Numbered from the stretch's first letter, positions 15,353 to 24,654 are shown. The stretch: DNA of 31,639 nucleotides from DASRHK01 sp035650495 (GCA_035650495.1 DASRHK010000092.1:1-31639), one strand, 5' to 3'. Notes: generated by a model not told the origin, from the sequence alone. Numbers and translations are program-made.

Positions 15353-17362
15353 ATGAGCCAGACGCTCGTCTCCGTCGCCGTGCCCTCGCCGCTGCGCCGG
15401 CAGTTTGATTATTCCGTGCCCAAATTGCTCGCGCCCCCTCTTGCGCCCGGCGCGCGAGTGCGGATCGCGTTCGGCACTCGCACTTTGGTCGCGATCGCAA
15501 GCGCCGCGCCGCGCGAAGAGCGCGCCGTGTCCGGCCGCGCATACAAGCCGGTGCTCGAAGTGCTCGACGAGACGCCGCTGTTGCCAAGAGAAGTGCTCGA
15601 GCTCTGCGGATTCGCGTCGGACTACTACCAGCACTCGCTCGGCGAAGTGTTCGCGACCGCGATCCCGGCGCCGCTGCGTCGCGGCGGCTCGACCGAGATC
15701 AAGGCGCCGCGGAAGAGACGCAAGAGCGCGCCTGAAGAATCTGCGATCGAGCCTGCGCCACCGCCAACCCTCACTGCGGAGCAAGTGCAAGTCGACGCCG
15801 TGCTCGCCGCCAACGCGCGCGGCTTCTCCGTCTCGCTGATCGACGGCGTCACCGGCAGCGGCAAGACCGAGCTCTATCTGCGTCGCATCGCCGACGTGAT
15901 CGCCGCCGGCCGGCAGGCGCTGGTGCTGGTGCCGGAGATCGGGCTCACGCCGCAGCTCGTCACGCGCTTCCGCGAGCGGCTCGGCGATGTCATCGCGCCG
16001 TTCCATTCCGGGCTCACCGAAGTGCAGCGCACGCGCAGCTGGCTGCGTGCGCGTGCCGGTGAAGCCAGCGTCGTCATCGGCACGCGCTCCGCCGTGTTCG
16101 TGCCTTTCGCGAAGCTGGGGCTCGTCGTCGTCGACGAGGAGCACGACACGTCCTACAAGCAGCAGGACGGATTGCGCTACTCGGCGCGCGATCTCGCGAT
16201 CTGGCGCGCGAGCCACGCGAAGATCCCCGCGATCCTCGGCAGCGCGACGCCGTCGCTCGAGAGCCTGCACGCCGCGCGCAGCGGAAAGTATCGGCATCTG
16301 CAATTGAAGCGACGCGCGACCAGCGAAGCGCCGCCGCCGATCCGGCTGGTCGACGTGCGCACGCGGCCGCTCGAAGGCGGACTGTCGCCGCCGCTCGTCG
16401 CCGCGGTCGAGCAGCATCTGAAGGCCGGCGGCCAGGTCTTGCTGTTCCAGAACCGTCGCGGTTACGCGCCGGCGCTGCGTTGCGACGACTGTGGCTTCAT
16501 CGCGCAGTGCAAGCGCTGCGACGCGCGCCTCTCCGTGCACCGCTACGGCGCGCGGCTGATCTGCCACCACTGCGGCGCGCAGACGCCGGCCCCGAAGAAA
16601 TGCCCCGACTGCGGATCGGGGAATCTCGCTGCGCTGGGCGAAGGCACCGAGCGCATCGAAGAAGCCTTGCGGGAACGCTTCCCCGACGCGCGCGTGGAGC
16701 GCATGGATTCGGATCGGCTGTCCAAGGCCGGCGAGCTCGAGCGGCTGCTTGCGGACATCCGCGAAGGCAGCGTGAACATCCTCGTCGGCACGCAGGTGAT
16801 GGCGAAGGGTCACGACTTCGCGAAGCTCTCGCTGGTGGGCATCGTGTCGGCGGATCAGGCGCTCTACGGCACCGACTTCCGCGCGCTAGAGCGCACGGGG
16901 CAGATCGTCACCCAGGTCGCGGGCCGTGCGGGCCGCGGCGGCGCCGGCGAAGTGATCCTGCAGACGCGAGAGCCCTCGCATCCGATGCTGCAGCTCCTGC
17001 TCGCGCGCGGTTACGCCGGACTCGCCGACGCGCTGTTGGAAGAGCGCAAGGCGACGCAGATGCCGCCGTTCGCGCATCTCGCGCTGCTGCGCGCGGAGTC
17101 TGTGAAGCCGCAGGCGGCGATGGACTTCCTCGCACGAGCGCGCCAGGAATTCGGCCGCGACGCGCGCGTGCTGATCGGCGATCCGGTCGCGGCACCGATG
17201 GAGCGCCGCGCGGGCCGCTATCGCGCGCAACTGTTGCTGCAATCCTCATCGCGACCGGTCCTGCAGGCGTTGCTCAGGGACGCGGTCCTGCGCATCGAGG
17301 CGCTCAAGGAGGCGCGCAAGGCGCGCTGGTCGATCGACGTCGATCCGGCCGACTTGTTCTAA
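15353..17362 (+). CDS. priA: Primosomal protein N' (replication restart helicase PriA)
   Basis: This 669-residue 3'-to-5' helicase reloads the replisome at stalled forks. Domains in order are the N-terminal 3'-DNA-binding domain (about 1-105), a linker and winged helix, helicase lobe 1 with Walker A GVTGSGKTE (165-173) and Walker B DEEHD (261-265), a zinc module of eight cysteines (C377, C380, C386, C389, C404, C407, C417, C420), then lobe 2 with VGTQVMAKGHDF and QVAGRAGRG, and the C-terminal domain. All key residues are present and it is slightly shorter than E. coli PriA (about 730). No Shine-Dalgarno is visible; a perfect DnaA box lies just before the ATG. argS follows 13 nt later. Confidence 0.98.
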   Translation: MSQTLVSVAVPSPLRRQFDYSVPKLLAPPLAPGARVRIAFGTRTLVAIASAAPREERAVSGRAYKPVLEVLDETPLLPREVLELCGFASDYYQHSLGEVFATAIPAPLRRGGSTEIKAPRKRRKSAPEESAIEPAPPPTLTAEQVQVDAVLAANARGFSVSLIDGVTGSGKTELYLRRIADVIAAGRQALVLVPEIGLTPQLVTRFRERLGDVIAPFHSGLTEVQRTRSWLRARAGEASVVIGTRSAVFVPFAKLGLVVVDEEHDTSYKQQDGLRYSARDLAIWRASHAKIPAILGSATPSLESLHAARSGKYRHLQLKRRATSEAPPPIRLVDVRTRPLEGGLSPPLVAAVEQHLKAGGQVLLFQNRRGYAPALRCDDCGFIAQCKRCDARLSVHRYGARLICHHCGAQTPAPKKCPDCGSGNLAALGEGTERIEEALRERFPDARVERMDSDRLSKAGELERLLADIREGSVNILVGTQVMAKGHDFAKLSLVGIVSADQALYGTDFRALERTGQIVTQVAGRAGRGGAGEVILQTREPSHPMLQLLLARGYAGLADALLEERKATQMPPFAHLALLRAESVKPQAAMDFLARARQEFGRDARVLIGDPVAAPMERRAGRYRAQLLLQSSSRPVLQALLRDAVLRIEALKEARKARWSIDVDPADLF

Positions 17363-17365
17363 AAT
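17360..17365 (+). promoter_or_regulatory. -10 box of argS, overlapping the priA stop
   Basis: TAAAAT includes the priA TAA stop and is followed by CCGCGCCCCG and then the argS ATG, giving a leader of only about 3-4 nt. The -35 is poor. Confidence 0.45.
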
Positions 17366-17375
17366 CCGCGCCCCG

Positions 17376-19148
17376 ATGAAAGCCCACCTGCAATCCCTGC
17401 TGCGCGACGCCGCGATCGCCGCCTTCGGCGACGGTGCTGCGCCCGCGACGATCGTCATCGACGCCACCAAGGACGCCAAGCACGGCGACTTCGCGTCGAA
17501 CCTGGCGCTCGCGATGGCCAAGCCGCTCGGCAAGCCGCCGCGCGCGGTCGCCGAAGCGCTGGTGAAGAGCCTGCCCGCGTCCAAGCAGGTCGCGAAGGTC
17601 GAGATCGCGGGACCGGGCTTCATCAACTTCTTCCTCGCCAAGGATGCGTTCCAGTCCGTCGTCGCCGACGTTCTCGCCGCCGGCGCCAAGTACGGAACGA
17701 TCGATCCGAAACCCGATCAGCGTGTGATGGTCGAGTTCGTCTCCGCGAACCCGACCGGTCCGATGCACGTCGGCCACGGCCGCAACGCGGCGTACGGCGA
17801 CACACTCGCGAATCTGCTTGCCGCCACCGGCTGGACGGTGTGGCGCGAGTACTACATCAACGACGCAGGGCGTCAGGTCGACGTGCTCGCGATCAGCGTG
17901 TGGCTGCGCTATCTCGAAGGCCTCGGCGAAGCGATCAAGTTCCCCGCGCGCGGCTATCCGGGCAACTACCTGCTCGCGACGGCGCAGAAACTCGACGCGC
18001 AATACGGCCGCAAGTTCCTCTACGCCGCGGCGCAGGTGTTCAACGGGCTGGCTGCGGAGCCTGCATCCGACGAGCACGCCACCGACGCGCAGAAGGACGA
18101 GATCAAGGCCGGCCAGGAAGCGCATCTCGACGCGCTGATCGCGCGCATCCGCAACATCCTCGGTCCCGATTACGAAACCGTGCTGCGCTTCGCGATTGCC
18201 GATCAGCTCGCGGCGATCCGCAACACGCTCGACGGCTTCGGCGTGCGCTTCGACAACTGGTACTCCGAGCGTGATCTCGTCGAATCCGGCGCCGCCGAGA
18301 AAGCGCGACAGCAGCTGCGTGCGTCCGGCCACACCTACGAGAAGGACGGCGCGCTGTGGTATCGCACGACCGAGCGCGGCGACGACAAGGATCGCGTGCT
18401 GGTGCGCGCCAACGGCACGCCGACCTACTTCGGCAACGATCTCGCCTATCACGTCGACAAGATGAATCGCGGCTGGCCGCGGCTGATCGACGTCTGGGGC
18501 GCGGATCATCACGGCCTGCTCGTGCGCATGAATGCCGCGATCGAGTCGCTCACCGGCAGCAAGGACGCGCTGCACGTCACGCTGATCCAGTTCGTCACCC
18601 TGTCGTCGGGCCGCATGGGCAAGCGCAGCGGCAACTTCGTCACGCTCGCCGATCTCATCGCTGAGGCCGGCAAGGACGCGACGCGCTTCTTCTACCTGAT
18701 GCGCTCGCACGATCAGCACCTGGAGTTCGACGTCGATCTCGCGCGCGAGCGCTCGACCGAGAATCCGGTGTTCTACGTGCAGTACGCGCACGCGCGAATC
18801 AGGAGCGTGTTCGCACAGCTCGCCGAGCGCGGCGGCACGTGGGACGCCGCGGCCGCGACGAAGGCGCTGCATCGGCTCGACAACGAGCACGAGAAGGCAC
18901 TGCTCGCCGCGATCGCGCGCTATCCGGAAGTGCTGCGCAATTCCGCGGCGAACTACGCGCCGCACACGCTCGCGTTCTATCTCAAGAACGAGCTCGCCGA
19001 CGCGCTGCACAGCTACTACAACGCGCACAAGTTCCTCGGCGAGGATGCCGAGCTGCAATCGGCGCGCCTCGCGCTGATCGAGGCGACGCGCATCGTGCTG
19101 GCGAACGGCCTTGGCATACTGGGCGTGTCCGCTCCGAACGAGATGTGA
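17376..19148 (+). CDS. argS: Arginyl-tRNA synthetase
   Basis: This 590-residue class I synthetase attaches arginine to tRNA-Arg. The HIGH motif appears as HVGH (131-134) in SANPTGPMHVGHGRNA. The KMSKS region appears as SGRMGKRSGNF, a degenerate form common in ArgS. The N-terminal Add-1 domain (GDFASNLALAMAK) and the C-terminal anticodon-binding domain (YAPHTLAFYLKNELADALHSYY) are both present, so it is complete. The 13-nt gap after priA and the conserved order priA-argS-SPOR gene support the assignment. Confidence 0.98.
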   Translation: MKAHLQSLLRDAAIAAFGDGAAPATIVIDATKDAKHGDFASNLALAMAKPLGKPPRAVAEALVKSLPASKQVAKVEIAGPGFINFFLAKDAFQSVVADVLAAGAKYGTIDPKPDQRVMVEFVSANPTGPMHVGHGRNAAYGDTLANLLAATGWTVWREYYINDAGRQVDVLAISVWLRYLEGLGEAIKFPARGYPGNYLLATAQKLDAQYGRKFLYAAAQVFNGLAAEPASDEHATDAQKDEIKAGQEAHLDALIARIRNILGPDYETVLRFAIADQLAAIRNTLDGFGVRFDNWYSERDLVESGAAEKARQQLRASGHTYEKDGALWYRTTERGDDKDRVLVRANGTPTYFGNDLAYHVDKMNRGWPRLIDVWGADHHGLLVRMNAAIESLTGSKDALHVTLIQFVTLSSGRMGKRSGNFVTLADLIAEAGKDATRFFYLMRSHDQHLEFDVDLARERSTENPVFYVQYAHARIRSVFAQLAERGGTWDAAAATKALHRLDNEHEKALLAAIARYPEVLRNSAANYAPHTLAFYLKNELADALHSYYNAHKFLGEDAELQSARLALIEATRIVLANGLGILGVSAPNEM

Positions 19149-19149
19149 G

Positions 19150-19716
19150 TTGTCCCGCGATTACGCCAACCGCAAGCCCACGCCGACGCGCCACGTCCGC
19201 ACCAAAGGCGGCATGCCCGGCTGGCTGTGGGCGCTCGCGGGCCTGACGCTCGGGCTCTGCGTCGCGGCGTTCGTCTACATCAGCCGGCCGATCGGCAAGC
19301 CGCCGGCGTCCGAGCGGGCGTCCATCGCGACGTTCGAGCCGAAGAAAGCGCCGGTGCCGGTGCCGCCGAAGGAGCCGACGCGCTTCTCCTTCTACGAGAT
19401 GCTGCCGAGCTACGAAGTCGTCATCCCCAACGGCAAGAACGACAAAGGCAAGGAGACTGCGCCGCAGATCGCCGAGCCCGGCGAGTACGTGATCCAGGTC
19501 GGATCGTTCCGCTCGCGCGGTGAAGCCGACGCGCAGAAGGCCAAGCTCGCGCTGATCGGCGTCGAGTCGCGCGTCGAGCAGGTGACGATCGACAACAAGG
19601 ACACCTGGTTCCGCGTGCGCATCGGGCCGGAGAAGGATCAGGCCAAGGTGCAGGCGCTGATCGCGCGGCTCAACGAGAACCAGATCCAGAGCTATCTGAT
19701 GAAGGTGAAGAAGTAG
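19150..19716 (+). CDS. ftsN: FtsN-like SPOR-domain cell-division protein
   Basis: This 188-residue bitopic inner-membrane protein has a short basic cytoplasmic tail (SRDYANRKPTPTRH), one transmembrane helix (about 23-44, WLWALAGLTLGLCVAAFVYI), a proline/lysine linker, and a C-terminal SPOR domain (about 112-188: EYVIQVGSFRSRGEADAQKA to RVRIGPEKDQ). SPOR domains bind denuded septal peptidoglycan, and the basic tail resembles that of FtsN. The TTG at 19150, 1 nt after the argS stop, gives the family N-terminus; other starts lie within argS. The position after argS matches ftsN-type genes in other proteobacteria. Another SPOR protein cannot be fully excluded. Confidence 0.85.
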   Translation: MSRDYANRKPTPTRHVRTKGGMPGWLWALAGLTLGLCVAAFVYISRPIGKPPASERASIATFEPKKAPVPVPPKEPTRFSFYEMLPSYEVVIPNGKNDKGKETAPQIAEPGEYVIQVGSFRSRGEADAQKAKLALIGVESRVEQVTIDNKDTWFRVRIGPEKDQAKVQALIARLNENQIQSYLMKVKK

Positions 19717-19719
19717 GCG

Positions 19720-20169
19720 ATGCTCGCCGCCGCCTGCGCCGGCTTCCTGCTCGCTGTGCTCTGGATGGATCTGATGTTCGACGTCCAGGTCCTGCGCCAT
19801 CGCGATGCGGTGTTGCCCGAGCCGGTGCTCGCTTCGATCGCGGCGTACTACCGTCGCGCGACGACCACGTCGCGACCGATGGGCCATCTCATCGCGATCG
19901 TCATGCTCGTGCTGCTCGCCGTGTCGACGATGGATGCGCTCCACACTCGCACGACGCTGTCATGGTCGAAGCTCGCGCTCTGCGCGACGCCGATCGTTCT
20001 CGCGCTCACGCGCATCGTGCCCAGCGCGATCCGGCTGGGACGCCGCGCGGACAGTCCCGAGCTCCAGAGCGCATTGGCGCGGAGCATCTGCCGGGAGCAT
20101 CTGTTCTGCTTCGGCGCGCTGATCGTCTTTCTCGCGCTGGACTTCGCATCGGCAGCCAGCGCCCCGTAG
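19720..20169 (+). CDS. Four-helix membrane protein of unknown function
   Basis: A 149-residue protein with four hydrophobic segments (about 2-20, 54-74, 80-100 and 126-146). I do not recognise the family. The WMDLMFDVQV segment at the end of helix 1 and two conserved-looking arginine-rich loops (YYRRATTTSRPMGH, RLGRRADSP) stand out. The ATG is 3 nt after the SPOR gene stop, so it is probably transcribed with priA-argS-ftsN. It converges on the sulfotransferase gene with 20 bp between stops. Confidence 0.75.
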   Translation: MLAAACAGFLLAVLWMDLMFDVQVLRHRDAVLPEPVLASIAAYYRRATTTSRPMGHLIAIVMLVLLAVSTMDALHTRTTLSWSKLALCATPIVLALTRIVPSAIRLGRRADSPELQSALARSICREHLFCFGALIVFLALDFASAASAP

Positions 20170-20189
20170 GTGCCCGCTTGCTTGCCGTC

Positions 20190-21287
20190 TCAACCGACAT
20201 TGAGGGTGCCCTCGAGCGTCACGTCCGGGGAGAGTTGCGCATGCTCCGTCAGGAAATGGCGGATGCTGCTCGCCTCGCTGGCGGATAGCGGCTGCACTCC
20301 CATCGTCGTGTCCCTGGCCAAGCGCGTGCCTTGCTGAGCATCCTCGCGCAGCGCCTCGCAGCCACGATCCACGAACTGCAAGGGCACGCCGCAATATCGA
20401 AACATCTGCGTGACCGATTCGCGCGGCGCTTCGATCAGCGTCTCGTACTTGACCGCCCCGATCGGAAGGCCGCGCTCTCGCAGCGACCGATAGCGACGTA
20501 TGCCGGACAGCCAGTGAAGCAGCAGCTTCCGCAGCCTGATCGGCACCTTGACCACTTCTGACCTGGGGACCGCGAACGGCAGAGCTGCCCGGAACGCGGT
20601 GCTCGACAAGGGAAGCTCGCCGAACACCCTCAGATTCGAGGCGATGCAGTCCACGGCATCGCGGTAGATGAACAGGAGATTGGCCGAAGGCGCGACACGG
20701 TGGCCCAGCTCGGCGAGCTGGATGCACGTCGCACGAAACTTGACGACGAAATACTTGCGTCCTTCCGCCCGGCGGTACAACAGGCGCAGGGCATCTGCGA
20801 AGAGTTGTGCTGCATCGCCCGGACTGATCTCTGCGCGGGCGTGCAGATGACTCAGGTCGGTGAAGACGTCCGGCTCCGACAAGCTGTACGCGTCGTCGAG
20901 GCGATGCCAGATCCGGCTCAGCAGCGTCGAGCCGGAGCGTGCGATCGAATAGATCAGCACCAGGTTGGCGAAGCTTCCTGCCGGGTCCGCCGCAACGCGC
21001 TGAACGGCGTCGTACGACAGCGTCAGCAAGCGTGTCGCCGTTTCGTACTGGCGTGCATAGCAGAGAGGCGCGCTACTGAGGTCGACGTGCTCGGGACCTT
21101 CAGCCAGGACCATCCGGCGATTCCGGTGGTCGAGGCAGTACGGGCTCACGTTCGGCCGTGCCGCCAGCGACAGACAGGATGGCTCACTGAGCGTCGACGC
21201 GCTCAGCTCGAAGTCCCTGATGCTGCTATCCAGGGTCGAGGAGGCAGCGCGCAGCCTGCCGCGGATGTCGAAAGCACTGGCAGTCAT
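20190..21287 (-). CDS. Sulfotransferase family protein
   Basis: A 365-residue protein with the two PAPS-binding signatures of sulfotransferases: the 5'-phosphosulfate loop IYSIARSGSTLLSRI (about 112-126) and the 3'-phosphate segment LLFIYRDAVDCIASN (about 204-218). YSLSEPD lies between them. No signal peptide or membrane helix is seen. The acceptor is unknown. The start is the ATG at 21287, which overlaps the mtfA stop as ATGA; an upstream start at 21509 would only translate mtfA in another frame. GC content is visibly lower than around it: by hand count 38/60 at 20641-20700 and 36/60 at 21001-21060, against 43/60 at 22201-22260. This suggests later acquisition. Confidence 0.85.
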   Translation of the reverse strand: MTASAFDIRGRLRAASSTLDSSIRDFELSASTLSEPSCLSLAARPNVSPYCLDHRNRRMVLAEGPEHVDLSSAPLCYARQYETATRLLTLSYDAVQRVAADPAGSFANLVLIYSIARSGSTLLSRIWHRLDDAYSLSEPDVFTDLSHLHARAEISPGDAAQLFADALRLLYRRAEGRKYFVVKFRATCIQLAELGHRVAPSANLLFIYRDAVDCIASNLRVFGELPLSSTAFRAALPFAVPRSEVVKVPIRLRKLLLHWLSGIRRYRSLRERGLPIGAVKYETLIEAPRESVTQMFRYCGVPLQFVDRGCEALREDAQQGTRLARDTTMGVQPLSASEASSIRHFLTEHAQLSPDVTLEGTLNVG

Positions 21288-21973
21288 CGGCTCAGCCACC
21301 CCATCTCCGCCGTCTCCAACAAAAAATAGTCGCGAAGCAACTCGTACAACGCCGAGTGGTGTTGCTTCAATAACGCCCCGCGCTGGAAATACGCTTCGGT
21401 CGCGACCGCGAAGAACTCCGCCGGACTCTCCGCGCCATAGGGATCGAGCACCGGCGGACGCCGATGCCGCTGCAGTCGTGCGTATTCGGCGGACATCACG
21501 CCTTCCCATCGCTCGGCCGTGAGCGACGGCGATGCGCCCTCCGCGCCGGCTTTCTCCGCGTCGAGCTGATGCGCAAACTCATGGACGACGACGTTGACCT
21601 CGTCGCCTTCGATCGCGGCCTCGACGTCGGGCCACGACAGGATCACCTTGTCGCCGCCCCAGGATTCGCCGACGCGCTCCTCGACGTCGTCCCAGACGAT
21701 GCCGTCCTCGTCGGGCTGGCCGGGAACGAGGAACGCGTCGGGATAGATCAGCACGCTGTGCAGGCGCGGGAACACTTTCGCCCGCGGCCGCAGGATCATC
21801 AGGCACGCCATCGCTGCGACCGTCTCGCACATTGCCGGCGTGAGCTCGAGCCCGGCGCAGCCTGCGAAGCGCTTGCGCTTCAGGAATTCGGCGACGCGCA
21901 CGTCGTAGCCGGCGCGCAGGTCGGCGCCGAGCAAGGCGTGGTGCGGCAGAGCGATCAAATTTGAACCCGGCAA
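21284..21973 (-). CDS. mtfA: MtfA-type zinc peptidase
   Basis: The 229-residue protein has the MtfA core. It includes VAAMACLMILR, YPDAFLVP, the zinc motif HEFAHQLD (H131, E132, H135), and a downstream SPAEFFAVATEAYF that supplies the acidic third ligand. In E. coli MtfA is an aminopeptidase that binds the glucose repressor Mlc. That role is not shown here. The N-terminus is about 30 residues shorter than I expect for the family, and the only starts are TTG codons (21973, 21958), so either the start is unusual or the N-terminus is lost. It overlaps the sulfotransferase by 4 nt and is divergent from glgP. Confidence 0.85.
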   Translation of the reverse strand: MPGSNLIALPHHALLGADLRAGYDVRVAEFLKRKRFAGCAGLELTPAMCETVAAMACLMILRPRAKVFPRLHSVLIYPDAFLVPGQPDEDGIVWDDVEERVGESWGGDKVILSWPDVEAAIEGDEVNVVVHEFAHQLDAEKAGAEGASPSLTAERWEGVMSAEYARLQRHRRPPVLDPYGAESPAEFFAVATEAYFQRGALLKQHHSALYELLRDYFLLETAEMGWLSR

Positions 21974-22029
21974 ACGATTCGCGGTCGCTATTGTCTCTAG
22001 TTGGGGACAAGCACAACAACGACCCGGCC

Positions 22030-24633
22030 ATGACCGCCACCACCTTCACGCTGGAGCTGCGACCCAAGATCCCGGCCAAGCTCGCGCGCCTGGAAGAGCT
22101 CGCGGGCAACCTCGCCTATTCCTGGGATCGCGAGATCCGCGGCATCTTCTGGCGGCTCGATCGCGATCTGTGGAACGCCTGCGGCAACAATCCGAAGCTG
22201 TTCCTGCGCCGCGTCGCGCAGGATCGCCTCGACAGCGCCGCCGAGGATCGCGACTTCCTCGAGGACTACGGCCGCGCGCTCGCCTCGCTCGACGCCTATC
22301 TGTCCGCGCCGCCGCGCTCCGAAGTGACGCAGCATCTGGATCCGCAGCGAGACCAGGTCGCCTATTTCTGCGCCGAGTTCGGGCTGCACGAAAGCCTGCC
22401 GATCTATTCCGGCGGCCTCGGCATCCTCGCCGGCGATCACTGCAAGGCCGCGAGCGATCTCGGCGTGCCGTTCGTCGCGATCGGCCTGCTCTATCGCCAG
22501 GGCTATTTCACGCAGACCATCGACGCGCAGGGCCGTCAGCACGCGCACGCGCATCCGACCGACTTCGACACGCTGCCGCTGCATCCATGCCGGCGCGACG
22601 ACGGCGAGGAGCTGCGCGTGAAGCTCGACATCGCCGATCGAGCCGTGCAGCTGCGCATCTGGCAGGCAAGAGTCGGTCACGTTTCCCTGTACCTGCTCGA
22701 CGCCGACGTCCCGGAGAACGATCCGGCCGAGCGCGCGATCACCCATCAGCTCTACGGCGGCGATGCGGACACGCGCATCCGCCAGGAGATCGTGCTCGGC
22801 ATCGGCGGCGTGCGCGCGTTACGCGTGCTCGGCATCAGCCCGGCCGTGTTCCACATGAACGAAGGCCACGCCGCGTTCCTGATCCTGGAACGATTGCGCG
22901 AGGAGATCGGCCGCGGGCTCGACTTCGATGCGGCGCTGGAGCTCGTTGCGGCGAGCAACGTGTTCACCACGCACACGCCGGTGCCGTCGGGCCACGACGT
23001 CTTCCACAACGGCCAGGTGCGCACGATGCTGCAGCGCTTCCTGCCGCTGCTGCGCACGTCGGATGAGCGACTGCTCGGGCTCGGCACCGCGGCCGCGAGC
23101 GTCGACGTGCACCACGGCCAGTTCAACATGACGACGTTCGCGCTGCGCGGCAGCCGCTTCCACAACGGCGTGTCGAAGATCCACGGACGCGTCGCGCGGC
23201 GCATGGAGCGCTCGCTGTGGCCCCAGCTGCAGGCGCGCGACGTGCCGATCCGTCACGTCACCAACGGCGTGCATCTGCACACGTTCATCGCCGGCGCGTG
23301 GACGCGCTTGTTCCACGACTCGTTTCGCGACTGGCGCGAGCAGCTGCTCAATCCCGAGTACTGGCAGCGCATCGACGCGATCCCGTACGAGCGCTTCGCC
23401 GCCGTGCGCCGCGAGCTCAAGCGCGAACTGCTGCGCGAGGTCACGCAGCGCGTGCGCCGCCAGATGCGGCGCAACGACGTGCCCGAATCGATCATCTCGC
23501 GCACGCTGCAGCACGTGTCGAGCATCGATACCAACGCGCTGGTGCTCGGCTTCGCGCGGCGATTCGCGACCTACAAGCGCGCCACGCTGCTGCTCACCGA
23601 CGAAGCGCGTCTCGCGCGCATCCTCAACCATCCCGAGCGCCCCGCGATCCTGCTGTTCGCCGGCAAGGCGCATCCGCGCGATCTGCCCGCGCAGGCGCTG
23701 ATCCAGCGGCTGCACGAAGTCAGCCAGCGGCCGGAGTTCATCGGCCGGCTGATCGTGCTCGAAGGCTACGACATGTGGCTCGCGCGCCACATGGTGCGCG
23801 GCTGCGACGTCTGGCTGAACAATCCCGAATATCCGCTGGAGGCGAGCGGCACCAGCGGCGAGAAGGCGGGCATCAACGGCGTCGTCAACGTTTCGGTGCT
23901 GGACGGCTGGTGGGATGAGGGCTACGTCGCGTCCGGTCACGACGGTCCGAACGGATTCGCGATCGAGCCGGCCGACGTCGCCTACTGGTCGCATCTGCAC
24001 AACGACGAAGCCGCGCGTCGCCATCGCGACGAGGAGGAAGCGCGCCAGCTGCTCGACATCCTCGAGAGGCAGGTCGCGCCCATCTATTACGGCGGCGACG
24101 GCAACGGTTACGCGCCGGAATGGGTGCGCATCGCCAAGAACTCGATGAAGACGCTGATCCCGCGCTACAACTCGGCGCGCATGGTGATGGACTACGTACG
24201 CGATTTCTACGGCCCCGCCGCGCGGCAATCGCATCGCTTCGCCGACGGCGACGCGCAAGCGGCGCGCTCGCTCGCGCAATGGAAAGCCAAGGTGCGCGCA
24301 GCGTGGCCCGGCGTCACGGTGAAGGCTGCCGACTCGCCACCGGCGTCGCTGTCGGAAGGCGAGCAGCTGCACATGCGCGCGATCGCGCAGCTCAACGGAC
24401 TGTCCGCGGACGACGTCGCCGTCGAGTGCGTGATCGGCCGCGAAGATGAGCGCGGGAAATTCTCGACCGTCTGCATCATGCCGCTCGCGCCGGAGAAGAC
24501 GACGGCCGATGGCGCGCTGTTCTCCGGCAAGCTCGAGCCGCTCGCCGGCTTGCAGCAGGTGCGGCTGCGCATCCGGCCCGCCAACGCGCTGATGAGCCAT
24601 CCGCTGGAGATGGGTCTGACAGTCTGGGCGTAG
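22030..24633 (+). CDS. glgP: Alpha-glucan (glycogen) phosphorylase, DUF3417 type
   Basis: This 867-residue GT35 phosphorylase releases glucose-1-phosphate from glycogen or maltodextrin. It is the variant with an N-terminal DUF3417 domain (LARLEELAGNLAYSWDREIR, about 15-110). The catalytic core follows (YFCAEFGLHESLPIYSGGLGILAGDH, NEGHAAF, THTPVPSGHDVF). The pyridoxal-phosphate lysine is K612 in GTSGEKAGING, the form seen in this subgroup. I chose the ATG at 22030, because the in-frame extension to 21961 only adds promoter-like sequence. It is divergent from mtfA across a 56-bp gap with a TATTGT (21989-21994) and a TTGTC/GACAA inverted repeat (21991-22010). The receiver gene follows 113 bp later. 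Confidence 0.95.
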   Translation: MTATTFTLELRPKIPAKLARLEELAGNLAYSWDREIRGIFWRLDRDLWNACGNNPKLFLRRVAQDRLDSAAEDRDFLEDYGRALASLDAYLSAPPRSEVTQHLDPQRDQVAYFCAEFGLHESLPIYSGGLGILAGDHCKAASDLGVPFVAIGLLYRQGYFTQTIDAQGRQHAHAHPTDFDTLPLHPCRRDDGEELRVKLDIADRAVQLRIWQARVGHVSLYLLDADVPENDPAERAITHQLYGGDADTRIRQEIVLGIGGVRALRVLGISPAVFHMNEGHAAFLILERLREEIGRGLDFDAALELVAASNVFTTHTPVPSGHDVFHNGQVRTMLQRFLPLLRTSDERLLGLGTAAASVDVHHGQFNMTTFALRGSRFHNGVSKIHGRVARRMERSLWPQLQARDVPIRHVTNGVHLHTFIAGAWTRLFHDSFRDWREQLLNPEYWQRIDAIPYERFAAVRRELKRELLREVTQRVRRQMRRNDVPESIISRTLQHVSSIDTNALVLGFARRFATYKRATLLLTDEARLARILNHPERPAILLFAGKAHPRDLPAQALIQRLHEVSQRPEFIGRLIVLEGYDMWLARHMVRGCDVWLNNPEYPLEASGTSGEKAGINGVVNVSVLDGWWDEGYVASGHDGPNGFAIEPADVAYWSHLHNDEAARRHRDEEEARQLLDILERQVAPIYYGGDGNGYAPEWVRIAKNSMKTLIPRYNSARMVMDYVRDFYGPAARQSHRFADGDAQAARSLAQWKAKVRAAWPGVTVKAADSPPASLSEGEQLHMRAIAQLNGLSADDVAVECVIGREDERGKFSTVCIMPLAPEKTTADGALFSGKLEPLAGLQQVRLRIRPANALMSHPLEMGLTVWA

Positions 24634-24654
24634 GAAAATCCCGACATCGCGATC

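Noticed and set aside
17304..19058. 584-codon open frame on minus, opposite argS
   Set aside because: It is antisense to an intact, fully recognisable ArgS and has no family features of its own.
21288..21509. Upstream extension of the sulfotransferase
   Set aside because: These codons are mtfA in another frame. The ATG at 21287 overlaps the mtfA stop in the usual coupled way.
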